Below are positions 9,346-20,737 of a stretch of DNA of 64,000 nucleotides, in pieces. A program made the position numbers and the translations under genes. This stretch comes from Norana najaformis (lineage: Eukaryota; Annelida; Clitellata; Crassiclitellata; Hormogastridae). The stretch's first letter is position 1. Each line of letters begins with the position of its first letter. The notes beneath the pieces are model-generated. The model saw only the letters and a program-made list of their open reading frames with translations. It was not told the origin of the DNA and made no database searches. Location: positions 31,015,230-31,079,229 of the forward strand of contig OZ029921.1 in the NCBI GenBank assembly GCA_964023275.1, in the 5' to 3' direction.

Positions 9346-11760
9346 TTAGGATGGTCCGCGCGTATGTGGTAAAAAATAAAATTTAGGTTTTAATACTGAA
9401 ATTTGTCAAATGAGTCCATTATATAAAACAAAAAACTGAGTGCAATTTGACGTAAATTGAAGAATATTTAGAGTCTGCAAAGACCTCGGGAGTTTCATCC
9501 GTTATGTCGTTTTGCCATCCTTCACTTCCTTCACCCATCTATGCTCATTTCTTATTGGCGAATTGAAAGTCTAATGTAAGTATGGCTCATTTGCTAATAA
9601 ATGTCGAATTTCTATTCACTTAAATATGCTAGGTTAAATTTTTGACACAGTCAATCAAGATACTCAAAGCCTTATCAAGAATCCGGAAGACAGCTTTCTT
9701 GATGGCTCAAAGGAATACTCGAAAGGGTTATGTGGCTGGAGAGGACAAAGTTATGGTACGGAAAATGAAACTGTAAGCCAGTAAGAAAAAGTCTGAGGAA
9801 ACAGTAATAGATTAAACACAGAGGTGAAATTTCTAACCAGTTGGAGTTGAGCAGTAGCAGTAAGGACACAGCTGGTGAAGATAGCGATCCATTGTGCTAG
9901 CGTATCAAAGAGAAAGCAAAAGTCATCTAGTAAAGAGCTCAGCAAGCATTCCTTTGTCACTGAGAGGGTGGCTATAGCTTTCAGTCGAACTGAAGTCACT
10001 GGCAGGGAAGCACCACATCTGTTTATTGTTACTGCTCAAATTCTAGGTCATGAAATTCAGGACTTGCCATTAGGTCGAAGTTCCATTCGCCGAGCCAGGA
10101 GATTATATCGAGAAAAGTTTGCCAACACCTTGAAACTTCAATTCTCGCCAAATTCTACCTTACTTGTTCATTGGGACGGAAAACTGCTTGTTTTTTTTCT
10201 GGATGGAACAGGGTAGATCGACTGCTTGTTACTACTGCGTCGGGCGTTGGAGTAGAGCAACCACTTGATGACAAAAAATAACTCCGGCTCTGGAGAAGCT
10301 CAGGCCAGTGCTATGATCCGATGTCTTGATGACTGGAATCTGCGAAAGAAGGTCACGGGTATGAGCTCTGACACAACATCCAGCAATACTGGTCACCGTA
10401 TCGGTGCATATACTTTGAGAGAAAAGGCACAAGCCTGAATCTACTTCTTTTGGCCTGTGGTCACCATGTGATGGTAATCATGGTCAAAAAGGCATTCATT
10501 GTCCTAATAATTGCTGCCCCCCACTGGTCCAGATACCGTCCAGCTGGGTTTCACCGTTTCAAAGACAACTGGCGTTAGATTGACCAGAGTAGGTTTGAGA
10601 CAGCAGGAGGTCCATCATCCTAGAGAGAACTACAAAGAACTTCTAGAACTAGTAATTATTTTTCTTGACGGAAAACCATATCGAGGTATTCACTTCATAC
10701 CTCCTGGAGCCCTTCATCGGGCTCAGTGGGTGGCAAGCATCATTTATTAATTTAAGATGCGGATGCTCCATTTTAGTTCAGACTGAAGCCATTTGAAGAA
10801 AATAGTATCTTCCAGTATCTTATGTTCATTTGTGATGTTTGCATTCGGGCATGATTACAGGCTTCCAGTGTCGTCTCTGCTTCTGCTAACAAACTTCATT
10901 TCCTTCGACGGTTCACTGAACACAGATCCCAAGAAATTCGTCAAGTCACACTACTCCTACCATACGTCGTCACCTGAGGTAGCTGAGTGAGGTCACACAT
11001 GGGTTGACCTTCTATACAAACACTGAGTTCACTAAAAAAGTATGGTCAACAACATCAACAGAATACATCCGTGCACCCGAGTCTAAGGCTGACTCGACAC
11101 ACGTTAATGTTAATACCCCACTTAGTTTTTGTTACCTCCAACACAGTAACCGTTTTGCAGATCTCGTAATTAAAGGATTCATTCTTGCAGTTCTTACCAG
11201 AAAGCTAGAATGAAAAACAGGACCATTTTGCTTCAATGCGAATCGCGATGGCGCTCAAGGTTGTGAATGACACAGCCGAAAAAGGAGTAAAGCTGATCCA
11301 GGATTACTTACAATTCTATTCTTACAAATAATGAACAACAGAACAATATTTACTCCAAGTCGTTCAGCAGCATTTGCCACAAATTTTCTGACTCCAATAG
11401 GAAGACCGCTAGCCGGACAAGAATCAAACACCGAATAACAATTTGAACTGGCGCCTCACTAAAGACAAGAACGCTTAAGACAAATTTCTGACTGAACTTG
11501 CAAGCTGCTGACTTTCTCATTACTACTTTGTTACAATAAGGTAAAGCTAAGAGTTTAAGTCATACTAAAATACATACTTTGTTGTGTTTTATGTACTGAT
11601 TCGCATTTGTTTTCCATAAAACCGCATGATATGGTATACCCAGAAATCTTTGATCGCTTTGCTCAACCCCTAAATATTGTTAAACTTGGCTGAAATTTTC
11701 ACCAGATGCATTGCAATGTCCGGTTCCAAAATTGAACTTTACATTTTTTGACCATACTAA
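9346..11760 (+). mobile_element. Decayed DNA transposon (DTTSSNTG-type transposase)
   Basis: Plus-strand pieces of one protein lie in order but in shifting frames. They are HLFIVTAQILGHEIQDLPLG with SSIRRARRLYREKF (about 10015-10120), VHWDGKLL (about 10167), ASGVGVEQPL (about 10230), SGSGEAQASAMIRCLDDWNL (10285 on), VTGMSSDTTSSNTGHRIGAY, FGLWSPCDGN, NYKELLELVIIFLDGKPYRG, IHFIPPGALHRAQWV (to about 10735) and ALKVVNDTAEKGVKLIQDYL (about 11250-11310). I recognise this as a transposase-like family common in invertebrates, with an RNase H-like fold suggested by the DTTSSNTG motif. Possible degenerate terminal inverted repeats are TTAGGATGGTC at 9346 and its partner TTAGTATGGTC, read inward from 11760. 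Several frameshifts and stops make it inactive. Confidence 0.68.
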
Positions 11761-11879
11761 CGTGTAATGTACATTTATAAATGCCTGTATCTTTTTAGTC
11801 GCGGTCTCATACACGGCTTGTTTCTAAAGATTTCCCACATACAGACCCGACATCCGCCGAATGTTTCTTATAAATAGTC

Positions 11880-12200
11880 GTCCGAGTGAGCTTCATTAGT
11901 TTTCCAATTACCGATCTGGCGCAGAGCCAATCCCCTGGCGGTTCCGAACAAAGCGACTCGCTGTCGACCAGCGTGCAGGTATATCGCAGCGAGACATTGC
12001 TAGGGACTGGTTTTCATGTGTGCAGGGGCGTTGAAATCCAGTCGCCCAGTCTTTCGCGGACCGCGCGCACGCACAATGTACGGCGGCGCGCGCTCGTGAA
12101 CATGTCCGTGCTAAACAGCTTTCGAAATGTATAAAGCCCGCTGGGGTTTCACTCGCAGCTGTCTGCCTCACTGCGCCGCTGCCGAGATTTGAGAAAAGGA
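11880..12200. promoter_or_regulatory. CpG-rich promoter-like segment in intron 3 of gene 1
   Basis: A CpG-dense stretch (GCGGACCGCGCGCACGC, GGCGGCGCGCGCTCG) stands out in an AT-rich intron. It has CCAAT at 11931-11935, TATAAAG at 12131-12137 and a pyrimidine-rich region after it. That arrangement resembles a core promoter on the plus strand. No coding exon is recognised just downstream. Confidence 0.35.
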
Positions 12201-13290
12201 CTCGGATTTTTCGCCGTCGTTTTCTCCTTCGCTGGTTTCATCTCGACTGGAAGAAAATTCAGCCATATCTATGCAGCGTAATTTAATATGAATGAGGAAT
12301 TATATCACACCCTTTCCAAATAGCTGTGCCCAGAAGCGTTAAATCGTCGTTGCTTTGCAGTATTTGCAAGCGACTGCTTTTCTGTGGAGCATTTTTATAT
12401 CCGCCGTTACATAAACTACACTTTAAATATAATGAGACAACACTAAAAGGAATCGCTTGGATGCAAATCGCGCCAGTAAGATATGTTTTGAGCAAAAAAT
12501 GAAAGCCACAGCAATGCTTTGAGAGACTTCTAAATGTTGCATAATAAACCGCTGCTTTTCTTTCGTTATCTACCTAGATTCTGATCCATCATTACAGGAC
12601 TGCAGTCAGAAGATTTAATTAGCAGCTTTACTTTATTTCTAGTAGCAGTAAATAATTAAAGCGAAAATAAACGTTCTGTAACCTGTTTTATGAGCAATAA
12701 ATGCCATTAATCCCACAGTCGAAAATTTCTAAAGCACTACTTGAAAGCCAAGTCCAAGGCACACGCTTATTCACGACCGCTGCGTCAAGTCGGAGGTATT
12801 GTCCATGTATAGATGCCATGAGAAGAAAAGCATCCAGTTGCCCAGGGGACGAGAGAGGGAAGGAGGCAGGGGAGCTGTAATATTATGATGGGTTGTGTAT
12901 CCGAAAATTAGGAGGAGGGAAATAGAAATTCGGCAGACTGGGCAGAACAGGTTAATATTTTTTAAAATGAAAATGTGGGACTTTAGTTTTCATATTTTGA
13001 ATAGCTTTAAATTACCGGATATTCATAATGAACAACGACTTCTTATTGTAGTCACGACAGAAGTGTCTGGTTCTCAAGCCGTAGTGAATGTGCTTGTCAA
13101 CAATAAGTCTTTGAGCGCTTTGGTCTCAGTGGTGTCTGCCGTGACAAGACATTAATTTTACGGTGTTTACGTCGTTTTGCCTACGGTGTGTAGAATGCGT
13201 GAAATCGGTTGACGGCTTTATCAGCGTTTGATGCAATGATTTAGGCAGAAATCGCAGTTTGACGAACCCAGCCCTAGTAATGCGTCATTA
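12201..13290. other. Intronic DNA, nothing recognised
   Basis: Unique-looking AT-rich sequence. A plus-strand frame of 86 codons at 12895-13155 has no recognisable features. Confidence 0.4.
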
Positions 13291-13409
13291 ATTTTGCGTC
13301 ATGTCGACGACATATGATGCTATGTTATTATGTGTTATGCTGTCTATGTTCCACTGGACGTTAATCTGCCACCGTTGTGCATTGCGATTGAATGCAGCAG
13401 GAGTGGAAA

Positions 13410-13530
13410 TCATACAGAGAGAGAGACAGAGAGAGACAGAGAGAGAGACAGAGAGCGAGAGCGAGACAGACAGACAGACAGAGGCAAAGAGAGACAGAGA
13501 GAGAGACAGACAGACAGAGACAAAGAGACA
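13410..13530. repeat. (GACA)n/(GAGA)n microsatellite
   Basis: AGAGAGACAGAGAGAGACAG-type repeat of about 120 bases. Confidence 0.95.
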
Positions 13531-13802
13531 GATTGCTTGCACGTGCGTGCGTGGGTGCTTGTGTGTTAAGGCCGGAAGTCTTGTCGCTTAACTCGGTAGA
13601 CCATAAAATAAGTTACGTATAACAAAATACTCCAGGTCGTATGTAAGTATTAGTTCTATAACAAATGAAATGTCTAGAGCTAGGTTGGAATAGGGTGGAC
13701 GGTCGATTGGTCGAGAGCTTCGCCTCTTAAGGCAGAGTCCAGGCGAATTCGTGCCTCCACTTGGACGGTTCTTAAACCGATCCTTAACATGCAGTTGCTT
13801 AG

Positions 13803-13834
<32 letters not shown>

Positions 13835-14484
13835 CTCTAGTTCCATCTATTGATTCCCTGTGCATGAGATGGTGGCGCCATATAAATGTATACATATCAT
13901 ACAAACTACAACGTATGAGTCTACGTCAGTATATATAGCGCAGTATATATGCAGTGTTTATACACAGACATATTACATACATCGTAGTCATGCATTGTAG
14001 TTTTTTATGACTATACACACCAGATATATATAGGCAGATACCTTTATGTAGTAGGTGTAAAGGGGTTTGCCGCAACACAGCCAAAGCCAGGGTGAAAAAG
14101 TAGGACTGTATTTGTTCTCCATCACCCGCGCGCCTTCTAACCCCCACTCGTACCAAATCACAATACTAAGCCCACCTAAGGCCCCCCAAAACACATCATC
14201 GCACCTGCTGTGGTATGTGATCTTACCTTGCCAACCATAACAGTATGCAATCTCTCAGCGATCGTTGCTGTTGCAAGCTCTATCGTCTCCTTGAACGCCA
14301 GTGAAAACGGCCGGCGGTTTTTCATAGGCAGCACATGAAACATTCTAGAGCCGAACACTCAGCTTCCGGTTTAGCTGACAAAGATTTCTGAAGCTGACAT
14401 ACTGAAGGCGCAGCGAAGAGGCAACACATAAACATCTTCCGTTCCGTCTCTATCCCGTTTCTGTCTCCCTCTTAGAGAGTAATA

Positions 14485-14670
14485 TGATAACGGTCACCGC
14501 GGTAATTACGCGGTAACCGCGCTAACAACGGTAATCCAAAGGTAACCGCGGTAATCCCGCAGAAATAGGAAAGCATTTGAAAAAATGACGGTAACGATGG
14601 GGTGATGGGTAAACATTGGATCGTAATATGCGGAAATGGGGAAATAAAGTTGCGGTAACACGGCGGTAAT
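14485..14670. repeat. Cluster of GGTAACCGCGGTAAT-like motifs
   Basis: About ten GGTAA or GGTAAT units, several inside near-palindromic GGTAACCGCGGTAAT, lie in about 185 bases. Spacing is irregular, unlike a clean tandem repeat. Confidence 0.6.
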
Positions 14671-15470
14671 GGCTACGCGGGCTATTTGTAATTGGATATT
14701 TGAGCCAGTGACGGCTCTTCCATAACCGCCTTAAAGTGGCGTCTGGTCGCTTTCTGTTGCCTGAAGGGCTTTACTGGTAAGGACCCAGCATCACAGTCCT
14801 TGCAACTGGGAAGAGCGCTCTGGATGCGCTTTTCACGCCAAAGACATGGCTTTGGAGTTGACCTGCCCTGTATCAGTTTCTCAATGGATTTTACAGTAAG
14901 TACCTGGGCAGGACTTTCCGCAGAGATCCCTCTCACCCACCTACGTTATTTGCCTTAGGTTTGCTTCCGCCACGCACGCCTCTACAAGGCGATTGGAACT
15001 GGTAAACGTCGTTAGAGCCTGGGCCGGCGAAGGGTACGAGGAGCGGCGGCTGGAAGGACCCTTTTTTACGCCCTGGTTTGGACCAGGGTGGGGCGAAACC
15101 CCGGGACCATTTGGGTCGAGGTGCGATGGCGTGTTCTTGAGGACCCGGGGGCGTTGGCCTAGTATCTTGGGGGGTACGAGTGGGGACTGGAAGACGCGCG
15201 GGCAGCTGGGGATAACTACTGCCCTATGTTTACACCCTTGTTTTGGTCAGGTTGAGGCAAAACCCCATTTTATACTTGCTTATATTATAGTAAACATAAG
15301 GCTACATGACCATACTATATGTGTACTCAATGTCGCAAATATGGTAACCAAGACTTGGTGCTGTACTGGAAATGGTCTCATGAATAATTGACATAAGTAG
15401 TCGTCCAGCGGTGCAGCCATTATGGTAAGGTACGATACCTCGGGGGCGTTAGGAAGGCCTTTTAACCCTC

Positions 15471-15598
15471 TCGGTCGGTCGGTCGGTCGGTCGGTCGGTC
15501 GGTCGGTCGGTCGGTCGGTCGGTCGGTCGGTCGGTCGGTCGGTCGGTCGGTCGGTCGGTCGGTCGGTCGGTCGGTCGGTCGGTCGGTCGGTCGGTCGG
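15471..15598. repeat. (GGTC)n microsatellite
   Basis: About 32 pure GGTC copies. The open frame across it (GRSVGRSV) is an artefact. Confidence 0.98.
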
Positions 15599-16311
15599 AC
15601 TCTTTCTGCAGAGGTCGTCGTTTCTCACAATGAAAGAAAGATGACCGACTGAGGTCGGAGTTTATGGAGGACGTTCGACTGAAAAAGACTGTTTATCACC
15701 GGCTGCCTTGTTCTTCCAGAGGATCAATCAAAAGGTTCCCAACTGACCTAGTAATGAAAGTGCGCTTAGGTCAAGTCATTGAGGTGTTCTAGTCGGAAGT
15801 GGCGTGTCCTTAGATTTTGTCCTGCTTCACCTACACAATGCACATCATAATGCAAGAATTCAACAAAATTTAATGCGGGTTATTCGAATGTATTCACCCC
15901 TTGAAGGTAATAAAAGGGCAAAACTAACAAGCCTCTATAGAAACTTCTCACAGTCGTGGTCCCGATGTCAAAGAAACACTCGGTTGATGAGCAAACACGA
16001 CCACAGCAAATCAATGACCAGTCATCTTTTACGTGAATAAGGCTATAAGCAACCCACTCCTATGGGAATGGGCCCCGCAATTGCGGGCGAAGCATATGGG
16101 GTGATAGTCGTGTATTCGTTAGGATGCAAGTTTGAAAGCAAATAATAGAGATATCTAGTTGAAGGATCTATCGCTTTCAAGAAGAGCATATTATAACAAA
16201 AACAATGGCAACTCTGCCAACATACAAACTACCCTTTTACAGAGTTTATATATCATTGAAAAAACTGTTATTTAAAAAATCTGTTCACTGCTGCTCATTT
16301 TCTCTGCTTTT

Positions 16312-16415
16312 CCCTGCCCGCATGCCCATGTTGGGCCCATATGAGACTATATTCCCATATAGGACCCTTATGGGGTCCACATGTCCCATAAAATGTTTAT
16401 GGGCACACTGGCAGG
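16312..16415 (-). mobile_element. MITE with CCTGCC...GCATGCCCAT ends, copy 1
   Basis: The left end is CCCTGCCCGCATGCCCATGT and the right end CCCATAAAATG..TATGGGCACACTGGCAGG, forming terminal inverted repeats. Its reverse complement aligns along its length to 37061-37175, including CCCATAAACATTTTATGGGA and a GGGAATAT core. Confidence 0.75.
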
Positions 16416-16462
16416 TTGCAGTCAAAGACTGGAATCCTAAAAGCACTGACTTTGCCACTTAC

Positions 16463-16735
16463 GATCTTTCACAAGATATCTTCTCAGTAGCTGTCGTAGC
16501 CAGATATCTTCTGAGTAGATATCATAACCAGATATCTTCTGAGCAGATATTATAACCAGATATCTTCTGAATATATATCACAACCATATAACTTCTTCTT
16601 AATACATTTCATAACCAGATATCTTCTCAGCAGATATCGAAACCAGATATCAACCGAGTTTATATCATAACCAGATATCTTTGGAGTAGATATAATGACC
16701 ACATATCTTCTGATCAAATATCATAACCGGTTCCT
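16463..16735. repeat. 28-bp satellite with paired GATATC sites
   Basis: About nine copies of the unit CCAGATATCTTCTGAGTAGA plus TATCATAA. Each good copy carries two GATATC palindromes. Copies in the middle are more diverged. Confidence 0.88.
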
Positions 16736-16839
16736 TTGTGAAGTGAATGAACTGACAAAAACCACTTATCTACATATCACATCCAGACCTCATTTTGGTC
16801 ATGCAGCTCAGAATTCTACATTCTGCTCAGATTAATCTG

Positions 16840-16905
16840 CGCCTACAATTCCTCGCTCAACTGATGGACGTATGGCATGCTAACAAATGCGCTACTTACT
16901 TACTA
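16840..16905 (+). mobile_element. Family F (TTAC)n-tailed retroelement end, copy 2
   Basis: GCCTACAATTCCTCGCTCAA, then CTGATGGACGTATGGCATGC, then TAACAAATGCGCTACTTACT. It ends about 40 bases before the acceptor of the exon at 16945. Confidence 0.7.
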
Positions 16906-16944
16906 ATATATATTCACATTTCAATCTGTTTTTTATTATTTCAG

Positions 16945-17301
16945 TAAGCATAAGCGATATAACAATAACCGGAAGTAATATAGCAGACACCGGAAGTCCA
17001 ACCAGTCACCTCGTTTTCACCGAAAACCATCCAGGAGCACTTCGTTGTCAAACGATCGGACACTATCCTCCGACAGCTATCTCTGTCTTTATCGGTTCAC
17101 GCAACATCACTGCCGATCTCTTCTTCAGCCAGACAGTGCGCATGACCGGAAGTCGGGGCATGCGCCTTGTGGAGTACGTCACCGCCAGATGGAGCAACAG
17201 CTTCTATGCCGTACCGGAAGACGATGGTCACATGCTCTACTGTCACGTGACCATCTCTGGCTTAGCGCCGAACGCCAGTCGGGAGGAGATTTCGGTCAAC
17301 T
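16945..17301 (+). CDS. Gene 1 exon: Ig domain 2
   Basis: A strong acceptor (TTTTTTATTATTTCAG|TA) and a good donor (CAACT|GTGAGT) bound a 357-base exon, phase 1 to phase 1. It encodes a whole Ig-like domain of about 119 residues. The first cysteine is in GALRCQTIG and the second in DDGHMLYCHVTISG, where the usual D.A.Y.C appears as D.G.LYC. Two N-glycosylation sequons are visible (NIT, NAS). A whole domain in one phase-1 exon is the classic Ig arrangement. It is followed directly by the exon at 17571. Confidence 0.88.
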
Positions 17302-17570
17302 GTGAGTTACCACAGGCTTTGCTTTCTTGATTACTTCCTGACTTACTTAGCTGCTTGCTGACTGACGGACTGAACTCCTGACTGACTGACTAACTAAATG
17401 ACAATTGCTTACATCCTTTCACATATATACATGCCTACTTATATATGTAAACATCGAAGTATAACGGATGGTGTTACTGTGGGTGATCTTTCGTAAATGT
17501 AACGCAGTATCTAGTGTAACTTAAAGAAGACTACGCCTATTAACACAGAAATGTCTTCTGTTTCCCGAAG

Positions 17571-17746
17571 ATGCTCCGATCATCAGGTGCTGTGCATGTT
17601 CAGCCAACTGGGGCGAACGGAATGCCTTCCTGCGCTGCAGCGTGAGGGCCAACCCTGGACTAATTGGCCTCTACTGGATGCTGGACGTCAACGGCACCAT
17701 AGTAACACATGGACAGGTCAACGGACACTTCTGGACAGTGGTCACG
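17571..17746 (+). CDS. Gene 1 exon: first half of Ig domain 3
   Basis: Acceptor is TGTTTCCCGAAG|AT and donor is GTCACG|GTAACT; the exon is 176 bases, phase 1 to phase 0. The junction with the previous exon reads VNYAP, the linker often seen before an Ig domain. It carries the strand B cysteine (FLRCSVRANP) and the core tryptophan (LYWMLD). An extra CCAC cluster near the start (IIRCCACSANW) is unusual. A sequon (NGT) follows the tryptophan. The phase-0 end matches the exon at 25344 across a 7.6-kb intron. Confidence 0.85.
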
Positions 17747-18409
17747 GTAACTGGATGCTACGCTTTATTAGCCATGCGATATATATATACCTATGCAGAC
17801 ACATCGCTTATTGATCATCACATTACTACATTTTCTCGAACTACATGTATACAGTTGCCTTAGCCACGGTCAGAGCGCCTCTGAGAAGCTCAGCAGAGGC
17901 GCTATACAATTATCTCTTTACGGTTACAGTTTTATATTTTGATCTCCTGGAATTCGTTACAAATACGTCTGACGTGTGAATAGGCGTTGATGATGTGATG
18001 AAATCAGTCCGTCAGTAAGTAAGTAAATAAGCAATTTCTGTTAACGTGTGATTAGGCTCGACAGGCGACAGACAGATGATGGAGTCAATGACTTCATTTT
18101 CGCTGTCACGTCTAACCAACCCTGAAGCATAATCTGGCCGGCGGAGACATGGGATGAGATGTGTAGAAGGCCCATTGATGTACTTTGCTTGCCTCCTGAA
18201 GAATGCTCTGTCATAGAAGCCATGACGTCCGCTTGGACCATCTGAGCATTCGTAGCGCTATTTTTGCCTCTACGTAGGCGAATCGGTGCTTAGTTCCAAC
18301 AGGTCTCTAATTAGAATCCGACATCTAGACGGCGTTGGTAACAGAATGTTGACAATGATCGAGTGCACTTCTTCGCATTCGAACCATTTATAGAGAAATT
18401 CAGATCGTC

Positions 18410-18915
18410 GACGTTGTCGTCGTCGTCGTCATCATCACAATCATAATCATCATCATAATCATCATCATCACCATCATCATCATCATTATTATTATCATCA
18501 TCATCATAATCGACATCATCAACAGCATCTCCGCCATCATGATTAATCACAGTGTCATCATCATCATCATCATCAACAACAACAACAATATCACCACCTG
18601 TACCATCATCATTATTCACAGTCGAATTATCAACATCATCATCGTCATCATCAACACCAACAATAAGAACATCACCACCTGTACCATCATCATTAATCAC
18701 AGTGTCATCATCATCATCATCAACAACAACAACAACATCACCACCTGTACCATCATCATTATTCACAGTCGAATTATCAACATCATCATCATCATCATCA
18801 ACACCAACAATAAGAACATCACCACCTGTACCATCATCATTATTCACAGTGGAATTATCATCAACACCAACATCATCATCATCATTATCATCATCATCAT
18901 CATCATCAAGCATCT
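18410..18915. repeat. (ATC)n-rich satellite with a higher-order unit of about 180 bp
   Basis: CAT/ATC triplets are interspersed with ACATCACCACCTGTACCATC and ATTCACAGTCGAATTATCAA blocks that recur several times. The minus strand has a 200-codon Asp-rich frame and two plus frames are open as well, so no frame is favoured by selection. Confidence 0.85.
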
Positions 18916-19189
18916 TCTAGACTATTCTTGAAACGAAAAGCTGCAGAGGCCTGAATATTTGCAAAGTTCAGAGGGCAGTTTCGCCTAGGTCATCAGTTGC
19001 CGACCCTTTGTTCCTGCGTAGCCTTAACAGTAATCTTTTATTTATACAGCGCAATTTCCAGTTATTAGCTCGGTCGTTGTTGACCAGCGAAGCGTGTTTG
19101 CTCCTGCGAAACCTGAGCGGCGAAACAACGTCGACGATTTATGAAGGACTTTGCCAGCAAAAATATCATCGATGAAGTGGACAGTCTTT

Positions 19190-19290
19190 GCCAAGACAAT
19201 GACAAGGTAGGGCAAGGCAAGGCAACGGAAGGCAAGATAAAGCAATATCAGGCAAGGCAAGGCAAGGTAACGGAAGGCAAGGTAAGGTTA
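19190..19290. repeat. (GGCAA)n/(GGTAA)n degenerate pentanucleotide repeat
   Basis: AAGGCAAGGCAACGGAAGG-type repeat leading into a SINE. Confidence 0.8.
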
Positions 19291-19470
19291 GGTGGGACGC
19301 GGTGGTGTAGTGGTATGGTTTGTGCCTCGTAACCGGCGGGTCGAGGGTTCGAATCTGCCTCAAGCCATTGCGTAGCGACCTTGGACGAGTTGCTCACTTA
19401 TCTCATCCCTAAGTGACATAAAGCCAATGGACCTGCCTTCAGGTAGAGAACTCATCATCATCAGCAGCAG
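19288..19470 (+). mobile_element. tRNA-derived SINE (family B)
   Basis: A box in TGGTGTAGTGGTATGG and B box in GAGGGTTCGAATCTGCC, followed by a body of about 120 bases and a (CAT/CAG)n tail. The head lacks convincing tRNA stems. Confidence 0.75.
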
Positions 19471-19484
19471 CAGCATCAAGATAA

Positions 19485-19775
19485 GGTACGGTGGTCTGTC
19501 GGTAATGCGTTGGCCAATGATCATGCGGTCGCGGGTTCGACTCCCTGTAACGACCTTAGGCAAGTTGTTTGCGCGCACCGTGTCTCTGTCACCAAGCAGT
19601 AGAATTTGGTACTGGCGTAAGCTGGGAAGTAAAACAGCAAGTCCAGTGATGCACTGGCCCCTTGTCCAGGACCTTGGGACTCGTCCATTGCGGGCTCGAC
19701 GTCCTAGAAAGGGAGATGAGCGCCTCCCCTACGTCTCACTTGAGATATATGGGACACACTCTTTAAGGTAAGGTA
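19485..19775 (+). mobile_element. tRNA-derived SINE (family A), copy 1
   Basis: The tRNA-like head has A box TCTGTCGGTAATGCGTTGG and B box GCGGGTTCGACTCCCTG. The body includes CACCAAGCAGTAGAATTTGG and GTCCAGGACCTTGG.ACTCG. It matches the reverse complement of 61735-61998 over about 260 bases. It lies directly after the family B SINE. Confidence 0.85.
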
Positions 19776-19799
19776 CGATTAGGTAGCGAGGGAGTCACT

Positions 19800-20735
19800 G
19801 AGGAAGTGAGTGAGCAGAGAGCGAGTGAGTAGATAAGTAAGTTTAGTAATCCTATATGCATCATATGACAAGCGTTAATTTGTTTATCGTACTATTACGG
19901 TCCGTTATGGGGATTTTTAATGGAACCTGGGGCAAAAATGGCGAAAGATCTCGCCGATAAATTCTTCGAAAAATGTCCAGGGGCTACAAGGTCACTTAAT
20001 TAACAAAAAAAAACGTGTGCATCACATGCGTTTCGTTTTCATGTTTTCATTCACTGCTCCCATCGACAGCAGCAGAGACGCAGTATACAAAATCTATTCC
20101 CGAATACAAAGGAACTAAGATCTCGCTTAATGGGTCGCCTATGTAACAACCAGCGGGTTTAAAATGACGAATGACGAACAGACTATTAGATCAGCTGAAC
20201 ATCAGCACAGAAAAAGCCGGGATGAACAGAACCTAAGCAAGAACTCAGTTAGCACGTCGGTCGACGCATAAATTGTAAGATTAATTTATATAACATTTAT
20301 GTAGTCTGTCCTTTTAAACATTGTTTGGGGACACTTAAATAGGGAATATGCAGATATCATTGGGTAAATTATTTAAAACAGAAGGTACAACGCGTTTAAT
20401 TAAAAATAGTTGACTTTTGTGCGGGAAAAACTGCCATAATTAGGCCTATAGTTACGTGAATAATATATGATGCATATGCTAGTTGGAATAACTCATCCAC
20501 TGTAAGCTGTGAAAGCAGAGGGAAGTGATTTATATTCAAACGGATAATAAATTCAGCAATCTGCAGCCAGTTAATATGATCAGTTTATGAAATGTTGGGA
20601 TCACAAACGTTTTGCTCAGTATAAAAGAGTTTTGGGATCTTCCAGTAATGATACGAATATAACGTTTCTGAAGTAAGTGGATTTCTTGAGCCGGGAGGGA
20701 TAATTATTATGTCTTTCCTCATGTCTCTTTTCATT
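19800..20735. other. Intronic DNA, nothing recognised
   Basis: Unique-looking AT-rich sequence with no exon-like frame or clear repeat. Confidence 0.4.
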
Positions 20736-20737
20736 CC

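Noticed and set aside
18311-18913. 200-codon Asp-rich minus-strand frame
   Set aside because: Three frames are open over the same (ATC)n satellite, and no flanking domain or splice fit is visible.
19288-19360. Functional tRNA gene
   Set aside because: A and B boxes are present, but stems do not pair and SINE bodies follow. The same applies to 5472, 19485 and 56283.
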